Of a DNA stretch of 48,663 nt, positions 1 through 8,189 are shown piece by piece. The stretch is from NCBI GenBank assembly GCA_945828315.1, contig CALZQA010000009.1:1-48663 (forward strand), written 5' to 3'. Position numbers and translations under genes: made by a program. This DNA is from an uncultured bacterium. Its GTDB lineage: Bacteria > Bacillota > Clostridia > Lachnospirales > Lachnospiraceae. The notes under the pieces are model-generated. The model was not told where the DNA came from. It made no database searches and worked only from the letters and a program-made list of their open reading frames with translations. Every line of letters begins with the position of its first letter. Position 1 is the stretch's first letter.

Positions 1-44
1 ATAGCGTAGCGTCTCGTGGGCTCGGAGATGTGTATAAGAGACAG
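1..44. other. Illumina Nextera adapter and index left on the contig end
   Basis: Bases 11-44 match the Nextera read-2 transposase adapter, including the 19-base Tn5 mosaic end at 26-44. Bases 3-10 (AGCGTAGC) match a known Nextera i7 index (N709, as written in the oligo), preceded by AT as in the P7 oligo. This is library sequence and not genome. The genomic insert starts at base 45, in frame within a receptor gene. Confidence 0.97.
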
Positions 45-559
45 TTTCCAGCCAGACCAATCTGCTGGCATTGAATGCTTCCATCGAGGCGGCACGCGCA
101 GGCGAGGCAGGCAAAGGCTTTGCAGTCGTTGCAGATGAGATCCGTAATCTTTCCGAGGGAACGAAGGAAGCGACCGAACAGATTTCAGCTATCATCAGCA
201 GACTGATCAGTGATGCGGAGAATGCATCCCAGAGTATGTCACAGTCAGCTGTCTATGCAGAAAAGCAGAATGAGATGATCGGTGTGACCGGGGACAAGCT
301 CATGGATATCCAGCATAACAGTGATGCCCTGAACGGAAACGTGATGCGCGTTACACAGGCAGTAGAAGATGTTGTGGCTGCAAATACAGCTATTTCCGAC
401 AGCATTTCCAACCTCTCCGCAACGAGTGAGGAAGTGGCTGCCTCTACAGAGAGCTCACTGGCACTCAGCGACAGCAGCATGAATGCGCTGAAGGAGATGA
501 ATGAGCTTCTGAACGAGATCTACGGTATTTCCGAGAATATGATGAAATTATCGGAGTGA
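45..559 (+). CDS. Methyl-accepting chemotaxis protein, 3' fragment
   Basis: This is the C-terminal part of a chemotaxis receptor. It carries the cytoplasmic signalling hairpin that binds CheA and CheW. The reading frame is open from the adapter junction and begins with [18 protein letters not shown], the hallmark of the hairpin tip, followed by [16 protein letters not shown]. The rest is a long helix rich in Ala, Ser and Glu ending at 559, as expected for the descending arm of the coiled coil. The TTG at 71 is not a start codon; it is an internal Leu codon of the tip motif. The 5' part (ligand-binding domain, membrane segments, HAMP) is missing because the contig ends here. A hairpin terminator follows. 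Confidence 0.95.
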
Positions 560-583
560 TCCGTTTTCAAAACAGAACCTAAA

Positions 584-617
584 ATGCTGTCCCAGGAAAA
601 CGGGGCAGCATTTTTTT
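584..617 (+). terminator. Rho-independent terminator of the chemotaxis receptor gene
   Basis: ATGCTGTCCC (584-593) pairs with GGGGCAGCAT (602-611) with one G-U pair and an 8-nt loop. A run of seven T follows. It lies 25 bp after the receptor stop codon and just outside the stop codon of the convergent pdxR gene. Confidence 0.9.
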
Positions 618-632
618 GAAGGACAAAGGATG

Positions 633-2036
633 TTAATGTTTTCTTGCGATCTCATACAGGATGCGGATCGCCTCTTGGATCCGAGCTTCCTGTACGGAGG
701 AATAGTTGATCACAAAATAATGTTCCACATTTGTGGGCAGTGAGTAGTAATGGGATAAGGCAGTCAGCCTTATCCCTTTTTGTTTGGCATACATGCAAAA
801 ATCATGGTCGCTCAGATTGGTGTGGATCTTCATAATAAAGTGCAGTCCGGCATCCTCCTCCATGATCTCTGCATAGGAGGAAAATTTGCTCTCTTTGATG
901 CAGTTTAACAGGAAATCCCGCTTTTGGTGGTAGTAATTGCGCATGCGGTTCAAGTGTTTCTCAAAGTAGCCTTCCTCAATAAAGCGGGCGAGGGTGTACT
1001 GCTCAAAGTTGGAGACGGTGCAGGAGTAGAAGGACAACTCTTTATAAAACCGGTTGACCAGCTGCTTTGGAAGCACCATATAACTGATGCGGACGGTGGA
1101 GGAAAGCGTTTTCGTGAAGGTGTTGATGTAGATGACGCGTTCCAGAACGTCAATGTCCTGCAGAGCTGGAATCGGCTGGCCGGTCATGCGGAACTCACTG
1201 TCATAGTCGTCTTCGATGATATACCGGTCAGGAGATTTGGCTGCCCAGCCCAGCAGCTCGTAGCGCCTGCCGATGGGCATGATGATGCCGGTGGGAAAAT
1301 GGTGTGACGGAGAGATATGCACAATATCCGTCTGATGTTTCTCCAGTTCGTCAATAATGATCCCGCTTTCATCCATAGGAATATGATTGCAGGTCACATG
1401 ATGTCTGGCATAGATCTTATAGATCTTATCGTAGCCCGGATCTTCCACGGCATATTTCTTGTCAAAGCCCAGAAGCTGGATCAACAGCCCGTACAGATAT
1501 TCCGTTCCGGCGCCGATGATGATCTGCTCCGGCTCAATGTGCAGATTGCGATAGCCCTTCAGGTGGTCTGCGATCGCCTGGCGCAGTTTCAGGATGCCTC
1601 CGCAGGGAGGATTCGTCACCAGCTCTTTCTGATTCTCATTTAAAATTTCCCGGATCAACTTTGTCCAGATGGAAAAGGGAAAGTTTTCCCGGTCTGTCTG
1701 ATTGCTTGAAAAGTCGGCAATATATGTCGCCTCACCGGAGGAGAGGCGGATGTTTTCAGAGGAGAGAATGGCGTTTTGCTGCTCCTGCGTCTGTCTGATG
1801 TCAGCAACGAAAAAACCTTTTTTGGGCAGAGCATAGATGTAGCCCTCTGCCACCAGCTGCGCATAGGCAGTCTCCACGGTGATCACGCTTATGCCCAGAT
1901 TTTTTGCAAGGCTCCGCTTGGACGGCAAACGACTGCAGGGGTCCAGATTCCCTGATAAAATGTCGCTTTTGATGCATTTATACAGATGATTGTACAGGGT
2001 ATCTGACCCTATATCAGTAAAAGAATATGTCAACAT
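633..2036 (-). CDS. pdxR: MocR/PdxR-type transcription regulator, likely controlling pdxST
   Basis: A 467-residue GntR-family regulator of the MocR subgroup. An N-terminal winged helix (about residues 10-75, with RLPSKRSLAKNLGIS and ETAYAQLVAEGYI) is fused to a fold-type I aminotransferase-like domain. The PLP lysine is expected in TFTKTLSSTVRISY, and a PLP-ring Asp in the EDDYDSEF region. In Firmicutes and Actinobacteria, PdxR senses PLP and activates pdxST. Here the gene is divergent from pdxS across 149 bp that contain a perfect 10-bp inverted repeat, so the role is well supported by context. The start is the ATG at 2036. Other MocR members regulate GABA or taurine genes, but the pdxST neighbour argues against that. 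Confidence 0.88.
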   Translation of the reverse strand: MLTYSFTDIGSDTLYNHLYKCIKSDILSGNLDPCSRLPSKRSLAKNLGISVITVETAYAQLVAEGYIYALPKKGFFVADIRQTQEQQNAILSSENIRLSSGEATYIADFSSNQTDRENFPFSIWTKLIREILNENQKELVTNPPCGGILKLRQAIADHLKGYRNLHIEPEQIIIGAGTEYLYGLLIQLLGFDKKYAVEDPGYDKIYKIYARHHVTCNHIPMDESGIIIDELEKHQTDIVHISPSHHFPTGIIMPIGRRYELLGWAAKSPDRYIIEDDYDSEFRMTGQPIPALQDIDVLERVIYINTFTKTLSSTVRISYMVLPKQLVNRFYKELSFYSCTVSNFEQYTLARFIEEGYFEKHLNRMRNYYHQKRDFLLNCIKESKFSSYAEIMEEDAGLHFIMKIHTNLSDHDFCMYAKQKGIRLTALSHYYSLPTNVEHYFVINYSSVQEARIQEAIRILYEIARKH

Positions 2037-2103
2037 TTTTCGACTAAAACTCCAATCTGACCTTAGTGAATATATTCAAATTGAGTATTTATATAAGGTC
2101 AGA
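2002..2103. promoter_or_regulatory. Candidate PdxR operator: three TCTGACC half-sites
   Basis: TCTGACCTTA at 2056-2065 and TAAGGTCAGA at 2094-2103 are perfect inverted copies, 38 bp apart centre to centre. A third TCTGACC lies at 2002-2008, inside the pdxR coding start and in direct orientation to the first, 54 bp away. The helical phasing and position suit the large MocR dimer. A -10-like TATACT lies at 2110-2115 for pdxS, without a good -35 box, as expected for an activated promoter. Confidence 0.7.
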
Positions 2104-2185
2104 AATGATTATACTGGATAGCAGTCGGAATGTAAACGAAAAAATTCCAAAAAACCAAGAATAAAACAGAAGGAGACTGAGGAAA

Positions 2186-3061
2186 ATGAGTACAGAGAGA
2201 TACGGTTTAAACAAGGAACTGGCACAGATGTTAAAGGGTGGCGTGATCATGGATGTCACCACACCGGAGCAGGCAAGGATCGCGCAGGAGGCAGGTGCAT
2301 GCGCAGTTATGGCGCTGGAGCGCATCCCGGCAGACATCCGTGCAGCAGGCGGTGTGTCCAGAATGAGTGATCCGAAAATGATCAAGGGCATTCAGGAGGC
2401 AGTATCCATTCCCGTTATGGCAAAGTGCCGGATCGGACATTTTGCAGAGGCACAGATCTTAGAGGCCATCGAGATTGATTATATCGATGAGAGTGAGGTG
2501 CTCTCACCGGCCGACGATGTTTACCATATCGACAAGACAAAATTCAAGGTTCCTTTCGTGTGCGGTGCAAAGGATCTGGGCGAGGCGCTCCGCCGCATCG
2601 AGGAGGGAGCTTCCATGATCCGTACGAAGGGTGAGCCGGGTACCGGAGATGTTGTCCAGGCAGTCAGACATATGAGAAAGATGAATCAGGAGATCGCCCG
2701 CATCACTTCCATGCGTGAGGATGAACTGTTCAATCAGGCAAAGGAACTGCAGGTTTCCTACGAACTGGTGAAATATGTTCATGATAACGGAAGACTTCCG
2801 GTTGTCAACTTCGCAGCGGGCGGTGTGGCAACACCTGCAGATGCGGCACTGATGATGCAGCTGGGCGCAGAGGGTGTCTTTGTCGGTTCCGGTATTTTCA
2901 AATCCGGCGATCCGAAGAAGCGCGCGGCAGCCATCGTAAAAGCAGTGACAAACTTTAATGACGCAAAGCTTTTGGCAGAGCTGTCCGAGGATCTGGGCGA
3001 GGCGATGGTCGGCATCAACGAGCAGGAGATCGAACTCCTGATGGCAGAGAGAGGAAAATAA
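2186..3061 (+). CDS. pdxS: Pyridoxal 5'-phosphate synthase, synthase subunit PdxS
   Basis: PdxS (291 residues, usual family length) makes pyridoxal 5'-phosphate from ribose 5-phosphate, glyceraldehyde 3-phosphate and ammonia, with the ammonia delivered by PdxT. Recognisable blocks are [29 protein letters not shown], the segment holding the active-site lysine ([11 protein letters not shown]), [11 protein letters not shown], and the phosphate-binding [12 protein letters not shown]. The ATG at 2186 follows AAGGAG at 2170-2174. The stop codon is one base before the pdxT start, so the two subunits are translationally coupled. Transcription is probably PLP-controlled through the divergent PdxR. Confidence 0.97.
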   Translation: MSTERYGLNKELAQMLKGGVIMDVTTPEQARIAQEAGACAVMALERIPADIRAAGGVSRMSDPKMIKGIQEAVSIPVMAKCRIGHFAEAQILEAIEIDYIDESEVLSPADDVYHIDKTKFKVPFVCGAKDLGEALRRIEEGASMIRTKGEPGTGDVVQAVRHMRKMNQEIARITSMREDELFNQAKELQVSYELVKYVHDNGRLPVVNFAAGGVATPADAALMMQLGAEGVFVGSGIFKSGDPKKRAAAIVKAVTNFNDAKLLAELSEDLGEAMVGINEQEIELLMAERGK

Positions 3062-3062
3062 A

Positions 3063-3638
3063 ATGGTAATTGGAGTATTAGCAGTTCAGGGCGCGTTTAT
3101 CGAGCATGAAAAAGTGCTGGACGCGCTTGGCGTTTCAAATTTTGAGATCCGCCAGAAGAGGGATCTTGAACAGCCGATGGACGGCCTGATCCTGCCGGGC
3201 GGAGAGAGTACGGTGATGGGAAAGCTGTTGAAGGATCTGGATCTCTTCGAGCCGTTGAAAGCGTTGATCGAGGGAGGCCTTCCGGTGTTTGGCACCTGCG
3301 CAGGCATGATCCTTCTGGCGGACGAACTATCAAATGACGAGAGCCGTTATTTTGCAACCCTTCCGGTGACCGTCAGACGAAACGCATATGGCCGTCAGCT
3401 CGGCAGCTTTCACGCAAGAGCGCAGATGAGCGGGATCGGCGAGATCCCCATGACCTTTATCCGTGCGCCCTATGTGGAGCAGGTGCACGGCGCAGAGGTA
3501 CTTGCGACGGTCGATGATAATATCGTTGCAGTCAGATACAACAACCAGCTGGCGACAGCCTTCCATCCCGAGCTGGACGACGATCTGTCTGTACATAAGT
3601 ATTTTCTGTCTATTTGTGAAAAAAGTGTGAATTATTAG
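3063..3638 (+). CDS. pdxT: Pyridoxal 5'-phosphate synthase, glutaminase subunit PdxT
   Basis: A class I glutamine amidotransferase (191 residues) that hydrolyses glutamine and channels ammonia to PdxS. The LPGGEST oxyanion segment and the nucleophile in FGTCAGM (Cys79) are present. The His and Glu of the triad lie in TAFHPEL near the C-terminus. RAPYVE is also typical of the family. It follows pdxS with one intervening base. The last codons overlap the left arm of a CIRCE operator (3635-3661) that serves the next operon, so coding and regulatory sequence are shared here. Confidence 0.97.
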   Translation: MVIGVLAVQGAFIEHEKVLDALGVSNFEIRQKRDLEQPMDGLILPGGESTVMGKLLKDLDLFEPLKALIEGGLPVFGTCAGMILLADELSNDESRYFATLPVTVRRNAYGRQLGSFHARAQMSGIGEIPMTFIRAPYVEQVHGAEVLATVDDNIVAVRYNNQLATAFHPELDDDLSVHKYFLSICEKSVNY

Positions 3639-3676
3639 CACTCGCTATTGACGAGTGCTAATAATGGTGCTATAAC
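3635..3676 (+). promoter_or_regulatory. CIRCE operator (HrcA site) over a sigma-A promoter
   Basis: TTAGCACTC (3635-3643), nine bases, then GAGTGCTAA (3653-3661) is an exact CIRCE consensus. A sigma-A promoter lies within it: -35 TTGACG at 3648-3653, a 17-bp spacer, and -10 TATAAC at 3671-3676. HrcA bound to the element would block RNA polymerase at -35, giving heat induction of the hsp20 pair. The left arm overlaps the pdxT stop codon. hrcA itself is not in the window. Confidence 0.95.
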
Positions 3677-3683
3677 ATAATCA

Positions 3684-3826
3684 ACAAAGGAAAACAACAA
3701 ATCCTTTGAAACTAAAAACTCAACACCTCGGATTTCTCCGATCGTGCTACAACAAATTTTATATCGCGACCGAACCAGCCACGATAAAATTTTCACTCAT
3801 TATATCATGGAAGGGAGATATGACTT
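3684..3826 (+). promoter_or_regulatory. Structured 5' leader of the hsp20 operon
   Basis: About 140 nt separate the predicted transcript start from the first hsp20 start codon. The leader holds three possible stem-loops: AAAGGA/TCCTTT (3686-3707), TCGGA/TCCGA (3729-3741), and a longer AT-rich stem AAATTTTATATCG / CGATAAAATTTT (3754-3793). The last lies just upstream of the Shine-Dalgarno GGAAGGGAG (3809-3816). Small heat-shock mRNAs often carry RNA thermometers in this position, but this one matches no named class that I recognise. Confidence 0.4.
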
Positions 3827-4282
3827 ATGATGATGCATGATATTTTTGGAGAAGACTTATTTGATGATTTCATGGATGATTTCGCATTTCCTGCATTTCC
3901 GGATGCGCAGAAGACACTGTACGGAAAGCACGCAAAGAATCTGATGAAAACAGATGTGAAGGAAAGGGATACCGAGTACGAGTTGATCGTTGATCTGCCC
4001 GGCTTCAAGAAAGAGGATGTGAAGGTTGCTCTGGAAAATGGTTATCTGACCATCAGTGCCCAAAAGGGTCTGGATAAAGATGAACAGGAACAGAAGACCG
4101 GAAAGTACATCCGAAGAGAGCGTTATGCAGGAGCCTGTGCACGTTCCTTCTACGTGGGTGAAGACATCACGCAGGATGAGATCAAGGGTAAATTTAAACA
4201 CGGCATTCTGCGGCTGACGATTCCTAAGAAGGAATCAAAACCGGCTGTAGAGCAGACAAACTATATCACCATTGAAGGGTAA
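3827..4282 (+). CDS. Hsp20 small heat-shock protein, first copy
   Basis: A 151-residue ATP-independent holdase of the alpha-crystallin family, which binds unfolding proteins in the cytoplasm. The N-terminal arm begins MMMHDIFGEDLFDDF. The alpha-crystallin domain spans about residues 43-140, with VDLPGFKKEDVKVALENG and the family signature near GILRLTIPK. The start at ATG 3827 is set by GGAAGGGAG 10 bp upstream and by alignment with the next gene. The nearby ATG at 3820 is in another frame and meets a stop at once. It is the first gene of a CIRCE-controlled operon with a second, clearly paralogous hsp20 14 bp downstream. Confidence 0.95.
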   Translation: MMMHDIFGEDLFDDFMDDFAFPAFPDAQKTLYGKHAKNLMKTDVKERDTEYELIVDLPGFKKEDVKVALENGYLTISAQKGLDKDEQEQKTGKYIRRERYAGACARSFYVGEDITQDEIKGKFKHGILRLTIPKKESKPAVEQTNYITIEG

Positions 4283-4296
4283 AAGGAGGAATTATT

Positions 4297-4740
4297 ATGT
4301 TAGTACCGAGCATTTTTGGAGAGGATTTATTTGACAACTTTTTTGAGGATTTCGCAAGACCGGCAAGAACTACGGTAAGATACAATACACCGACAGCAAC
4401 CGTGATGCGGACAGACGTAAAGGAAACCGAGACCGGCTATGAGCTGGACATTGATCTTCCGGGTTACAAGAAAGAAAACGTACAGGTAGAGCTGAAAGAC
4501 GGATGCCTGACCGTAAGCGCGAAGACCGAGGAGAACAAGGATGAGAAAGACGAAAACGGCAAGTATATCCGCCGTGAGCGTTACAGTGGAACCTGCAGCA
4601 GAGCCTTCTATGTCGGTGAGGACATTGAGAAGAATGAGATCAAGGCAAAGTTTGAGGATGGTATCCTGAAACTGTCTGTACCGAAGAAGGATGCAAAGCC
4701 GAAGGTAGAGGAAAACAGATATATCACCATCGAGGGCTAA
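4297..4740 (+). CDS. Hsp20 small heat-shock protein, second copy
   Basis: A 147-residue paralogue of the preceding protein. Both begin with an IFGEDLFD motif, share DLPGYKKENVQVELKDG-type beta strands, and end in YITIEG. The central domain covers roughly residues 39-136 and the C-terminal tail carries KLSVPKK. AAAGGAGGAATT precedes the ATG at 4297. The two copies probably arose by tandem duplication and may form mixed oligomers; this is inference from their co-transcription. A strong terminator follows at 4813-4851. Confidence 0.95.
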   Translation: MLVPSIFGEDLFDNFFEDFARPARTTVRYNTPTATVMRTDVKETETGYELDIDLPGYKKENVQVELKDGCLTVSAKTEENKDEKDENGKYIRRERYSGTCSRAFYVGEDIEKNEIKAKFEDGILKLSVPKKDAKPKVEENRYITIEG

Positions 4741-4812
4741 ACGGGCGCCCTTGGGGTTATTGTTCAACCGGAGCTGTGAGAGGATCAAGCAGCTGCGAGC
4801 ATAATAAATGAC

Positions 4813-4851
4813 ATGGCGGGGGTGCCCATATGGGTGCTCCCGCCCATTTTT
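4813..4851 (+). terminator. Strong terminator after the hsp20 pair
   Basis: ATGGCGGGGGTGCCC (4813-4827) pairs with the arm at 4832-4847 through about 15 base pairs with one bulged C. A run of five T follows. It separates the CIRCE operon from the dnaJ-like gene. Confidence 0.9.
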
Positions 4852-4925
4852 GCATGTGATCTTCAATCATGCGCCATTGAGCTGCAGGTGAGAGGACAGT
4901 GTGATCGAAACAGGAGGTGGAGCGT

Positions 4926-5954
4926 ATGGCAAAACGGGATTATTATGACTGCCTGGGCGTGGCGAAGAGTGCAGATGAAAAAGAAATTAAAAGTGCGTAC
5001 CGCAAGCTGGCAAAAAAATACCATCCGGACACCAATCCCGGTGATAAGCAGGCAGAACAGCGGTTCAAGGAAGTCACGGAAGCTTACAATGTGCTGAGCG
5101 ATAAAGAAAAGCGAAAGCTTTATGACCGGTTTGGCATGGCGGCGTTTGACGGCAGTATGGGTGATCCGTCTGCCGGTGATCCCTTTGACGGAGCCGACGG
5201 TTCAGGAGGCTTTGGCGGCGGATTCGGAAACGGTGGGCAGTACAGAGAATACCATTACAGCACCGGAAATATGGATGATATTTTCGGAGATATGTTCGGA
5301 GACATGTTCCACGGAGGCTTTCATGACAGTTTTTCCGGCGGAACGGAGGGCGGTTTTGGCGGCTTTGGCGGCTTTGGAGAGTCCTTTGGCAGCACTTTTG
5401 GCGGAGAACGGGAGTATGACTACGCAGCGGGCAAAAACGTTCACTCGGATGTGACCATCGACTTTGAGGAGGCGGCATTCGGCTGTGATAAGTATCTGCG
5501 TTTTGAGGGAGATAAAAAAGAATCCTTACAGGTTCATATTCCTGCCGGAATCGATGAAGGTCAGAGTGTCCGCTTGAAAGGCAAAGGAGAGACCGGACGT
5601 TACGGAAAGCAGGCGGGCGACCTGCTGTTGAAGGTGCACATCCGGCCGCATCCGGAATATATACGCAAGGGAACGGATGTCTATATTACGCAGACGATTC
5701 CCTACACGACAGCGGTGCTGGGAGGAAAAGCATATTTTAAGACATTGCATGGTATGGTGGAATGCAATGTCCCCGCCGGGACACAGTCCGGCAGCAAGAT
5801 CCGCCTGAAGCACAAAGGCATTGTCTCCATGAAAGATGCCACAAAACATGGAGATGAGTATGTGGTGATACAGATCGCAGTACCCAAAAACCTGACACCG
5901 GAGCAGCGGCGGGCAGTGGAAGCACTTGCAAGGGCGGAAGGAAAAAGTGCCTGA
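4926..5954 (+). CDS. DnaJ/CbpA-type J-domain co-chaperone without zinc finger
   Basis: A 342-residue Hsp40 that would stimulate DnaK ATPase and deliver clients. The order is: J domain (about 1-68) with the catalytic HPD in [11 protein letters not shown]; a long Gly/Phe/Asp-rich linker (about 75-165); then two C-terminal substrate-binding beta domains with [19 protein letters not shown] and [17 protein letters not shown]. The four CxxCxGxG zinc repeats of true DnaJ are absent, so this is a class B protein resembling CbpA. The start is ATG 4926, because AGGAGGTGG (4912-4920) lies just upstream; the GTG at 4917 falls inside that ribosome-binding site. Its position after the small heat-shock genes suggests joint work in stress refolding. 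Confidence 0.92.
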   Translation: MAKRDYYDCLGVAKSADEKEIKSAYRKLAKKYHPDTNPGDKQAEQRFKEVTEAYNVLSDKEKRKLYDRFGMAAFDGSMGDPSAGDPFDGADGSGGFGGGFGNGGQYREYHYSTGNMDDIFGDMFGDMFHGGFHDSFSGGTEGGFGGFGGFGESFGSTFGGEREYDYAAGKNVHSDVTIDFEEAAFGCDKYLRFEGDKKESLQVHIPAGIDEGQSVRLKGKGETGRYGKQAGDLLLKVHIRPHPEYIRKGTDVYITQTIPYTTAVLGGKAYFKTLHGMVECNVPAGTQSGSKIRLKHKGIVSMKDATKHGDEYVVIQIAVPKNLTPEQRRAVEALARAEGKSA

Positions 5955-5963
5955 AAGAGAAAA

Positions 5964-5980
5964 TGTCGAAAATAGTCGAA
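5964..5980 (+). promoter_or_regulatory. Tandem Spo0A-like boxes upstream of the EAL gene
   Basis: TGTCGAA (5964-5970) matches the Spo0A box core. AGTCGAA (5974-5980) repeats it one helical turn later, the usual tandem arrangement. They sit about 40-55 bp upstream of the -35 box of the following promoter. The same double motif occurs at 26694-26710. Confidence 0.6.
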
Positions 5981-6017
5981 AGCGGTTGAAATCTGGTCGG
6001 AAGATGTCTGACAATTA

Positions 6018-6046
6018 TTGACTGAAATGGAAATTGGTGCTAAAAT
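6018..6046 (+). promoter_or_regulatory. Sigma-A promoter of the GGDEF/EAL gene
   Basis: -35 TTGACT (6018-6023), a 17-bp spacer, and -10 TAAAAT (6041-6046). The transcript would carry a leader of about 65 nt before the start codon. Confidence 0.8.
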
Positions 6047-6119
6047 ATACTAATATGGCGGAAACATTTTCGAGGGCAGCATAGACGAACTGCTCATTTG
6101 CCGGAAAGGTGGCATCTGA

Positions 6120-8165
6120 ATGAGTGAAGTGTTATATCATGGGAAAAAATATTATGAAGCGGATCGCAGGGCGCAGGTAGCGCTTGCGTCTGCCGGCATC
6201 TACAGCTTTCGGTATTATCCGAAAGACAGACTGGTGATCATGACAGATCTGACGGTAGAGAATTTCGGATGCGAAAAATATTATGATCCGGTTCCAGGGC
6301 GTATCGTGGAACAGTTGGTCGTACCGGAGGATCGCAAGCTGTGTGAGGATCTTTTTGATAAGATCGATCAGGGTGAAAAGCGCGTCTCCACGACGCTGCG
6401 AACCAGGCAGGACCAGTCACTGTTCCGCCTGACAGTCACGATCACGGATTGGGATGAAGAAGGAAAGCCACAGAGCGCGATCGGTATTGTCGAGAACCCC
6501 GATATAGAAACGATTTCCGCGGAGATGGTGCGTGCACTTAGTGATGATTATCATTCCATTTACTATATAGATTTTGATAAAAATGAGGTGGTTCCATATC
6601 GGCTGAGTGAGAATATTGAAAGAGAATACGGAGCGTTTTTCCGATCCAAACCGGAGTATGGTGCTGCAATGTCCGGATATATTTCGCAGACCGTGATGGA
6701 GGAAGACCGCGAGGAAATGATGCGGGCTTGTTCTGTAAAAAATCTGCGTGAGCATTTTGCAGAGGGTAAAGTATTCGTGCATGATTTCCGCGCAGTCAGG
6801 GCGGGAAAAGTGGTCTACTGCCGCATGAAGGCAGTCAATCTCTCGCCGGACGGTGCGCTTCACAAAGCGATCTTCGGATTCTCGGATATCAGCAGGGAAA
6901 AGATCAGGGAGTTGGAGCGTTATGCATATATTGATCCGGTAACCGGAGGCGATAACTATGTCCGCTTTAAGAAAAAATTGGAGGAAAAAACCGAAAAAGG
7001 ATATATCGTGTCTATGGATATCCATTCCTTCAAGGTGGTGAATTCTGTCTGTGGAACGACAAAAGGTGATGAGATCCTGCGGGAGATCTGGCGCTGCATT
7101 GTTAATAATATTGGAGAGAGAGATCTGGCAGCGCATATCAATGCGGATCACTATATCATTTTTTATGAGGAGATGGACAAGGAAGCGGTGTCCGAAAGGC
7201 TTGAGATGCTTACCATCCAGTTGGGAAGACGTTCTGTGGAACTGAATGTACCGCAGCAGCTTCCGTATTTTGGCATTTCCGCATGGGAGCCGGAGAACAA
7301 GATTGAGCAGATTTACAACGAGGCTAATATTGCCAGACATGAGATCAAAGAGCGCAAGGATATCAATCATGCGTTTTTCAGCCAGGCAGATGCTTCCCGT
7401 ATTTTACAGGAAAAACAGATGGAGGATGCGTTCGAGTCATCGATCCGCAATCAGCGCTTTGAGGTATGGTATCAGCCGAAGTACAATCCGGATTCTGAGC
7501 AACTGGTAGGAGCGGAGGCACTGGTGCGCTGGAGAAACAGTGACGGAACCCTCGTTTCGCCGGCTGTGTTTATTCCACTGTTTGAGCGTAACGGAATGAT
7601 CCGATATCTCGATGAATATGTATTTCGTGAGGTCTGTTTCCAGCAAAAGAAATGGCTGGAGGAAGGACGCAAAGTGATCCCGGTGTCCGTAAACCTGTCC
7701 CGCGCGAGCCTGTATTTTCAGAATGTCGTAGAACACTATCAGAAGATCGCCCAGGAGATCGGTGTTGATCCCGTGTATGTTCCGATCGAGATCACAGAGA
7801 CTGCGGCATTGGATGACAAGTCCATCAGACAGCTGGCAAATCGCTTCTATGAGGCGGGATTCCCGCTTCATATCGACGACTTTGGTGCGGGCTACTCTTC
7901 ATTTGCGACACTCAATATCATGCATTTTGATACGTTAAAGCTCGATAAGAGCCTGATCGATTATATCGGAAACTATGGCGGGGACAGGCTGTTGGAGCAC
8001 ACGATTGCCCTCGCGAAGGAATTGGGCATGCATGTGACCGCGGAAGGCGTGGAAAATGAGTCACAGGTATCATTCCTGCAGAAACTAAACTGCGACAGCA
8101 TTCAGGGTTATTATTATTCCAAACCGCTGCCACTGGAAGAATTCTCAAAAAAGATCGTGGCGTAA
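6120..8165 (+). CDS. c-di-GMP phosphodiesterase: sensor, degenerate GGDEF, intact EAL
   Basis: A 681-residue cytoplasmic signalling protein. Residues 1-260 look like one or two PAS-type sensor folds. A GGDEF-fold domain follows (about 265-430) and starts with DPVTGGDNY, but the catalytic GGDEF signature is replaced by INADHY near residue 340, so diguanylate cyclase activity is not expected. The EAL domain (about 435-675) keeps the key residues: EAL at Glu466, the DDFG pair Asp586-Asp587, EITETA, KLDKS and AEGVE. It should therefore degrade c-di-GMP, possibly with the GGDEF part as a GTP-sensing regulatory module, as described for similar proteins. It stands alone between its own promoter and a terminator, with Spo0A-like boxes upstream. 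Confidence 0.92.
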   Translation: MSEVLYHGKKYYEADRRAQVALASAGIYSFRYYPKDRLVIMTDLTVENFGCEKYYDPVPGRIVEQLVVPEDRKLCEDLFDKIDQGEKRVSTTLRTRQDQSLFRLTVTITDWDEEGKPQSAIGIVENPDIETISAEMVRALSDDYHSIYYIDFDKNEVVPYRLSENIEREYGAFFRSKPEYGAAMSGYISQTVMEEDREEMMRACSVKNLREHFAEGKVFVHDFRAVRAGKVVYCRMKAVNLSPDGALHKAIFGFSDISREKIRELERYAYIDPVTGGDNYVRFKKKLEEKTEKGYIVSMDIHSFKVVNSVCGTTKGDEILREIWRCIVNNIGERDLAAHINADHYIIFYEEMDKEAVSERLEMLTIQLGRRSVELNVPQQLPYFGISAWEPENKIEQIYNEANIARHEIKERKDINHAFFSQADASRILQEKQMEDAFESSIRNQRFEVWYQPKYNPDSEQLVGAEALVRWRNSDGTLVSPAVFIPLFERNGMIRYLDEYVFREVCFQQKKWLEEGRKVIPVSVNLSRASLYFQNVVEHYQKIAQEIGVDPVYVPIEITETAALDDKSIRQLANRFYEAGFPLHIDDFGAGYSSFATLNIMHFDTLKLDKSLIDYIGNYGGDRLLEHTIALAKELGMHVTAEGVENESQVSFLQKLNCDSIQGYYYSKPLPLEEFSKKIVA

Positions 8166-8189
8166 ATGATACATAAAAGGAAATGAGAG

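Noticed and set aside
26-44. Tn5 mosaic end that might mark a transposon
   Set aside because: It is part of a longer exact match to the synthetic Nextera adapter and index at the contig edge, and no transposase gene follows.
4917-4925. GTG start for the DnaJ-like protein
   Set aside because: It lies inside the AGGAGGTGG ribosome-binding site; ATG 4926 gives the standard J-domain start.
6047-6119. c-di-GMP riboswitch in the leader of the GGDEF/EAL gene
   Set aside because: The leader is only about 65 nt and I could not find the GEMM consensus blocks or a convincing fold.
6417-7370. 317-codon minus-strand ORF
   Set aside because: It lies fully inside the GGDEF/EAL gene, has His/Ile-rich composition without motifs, and is a mirror frame.
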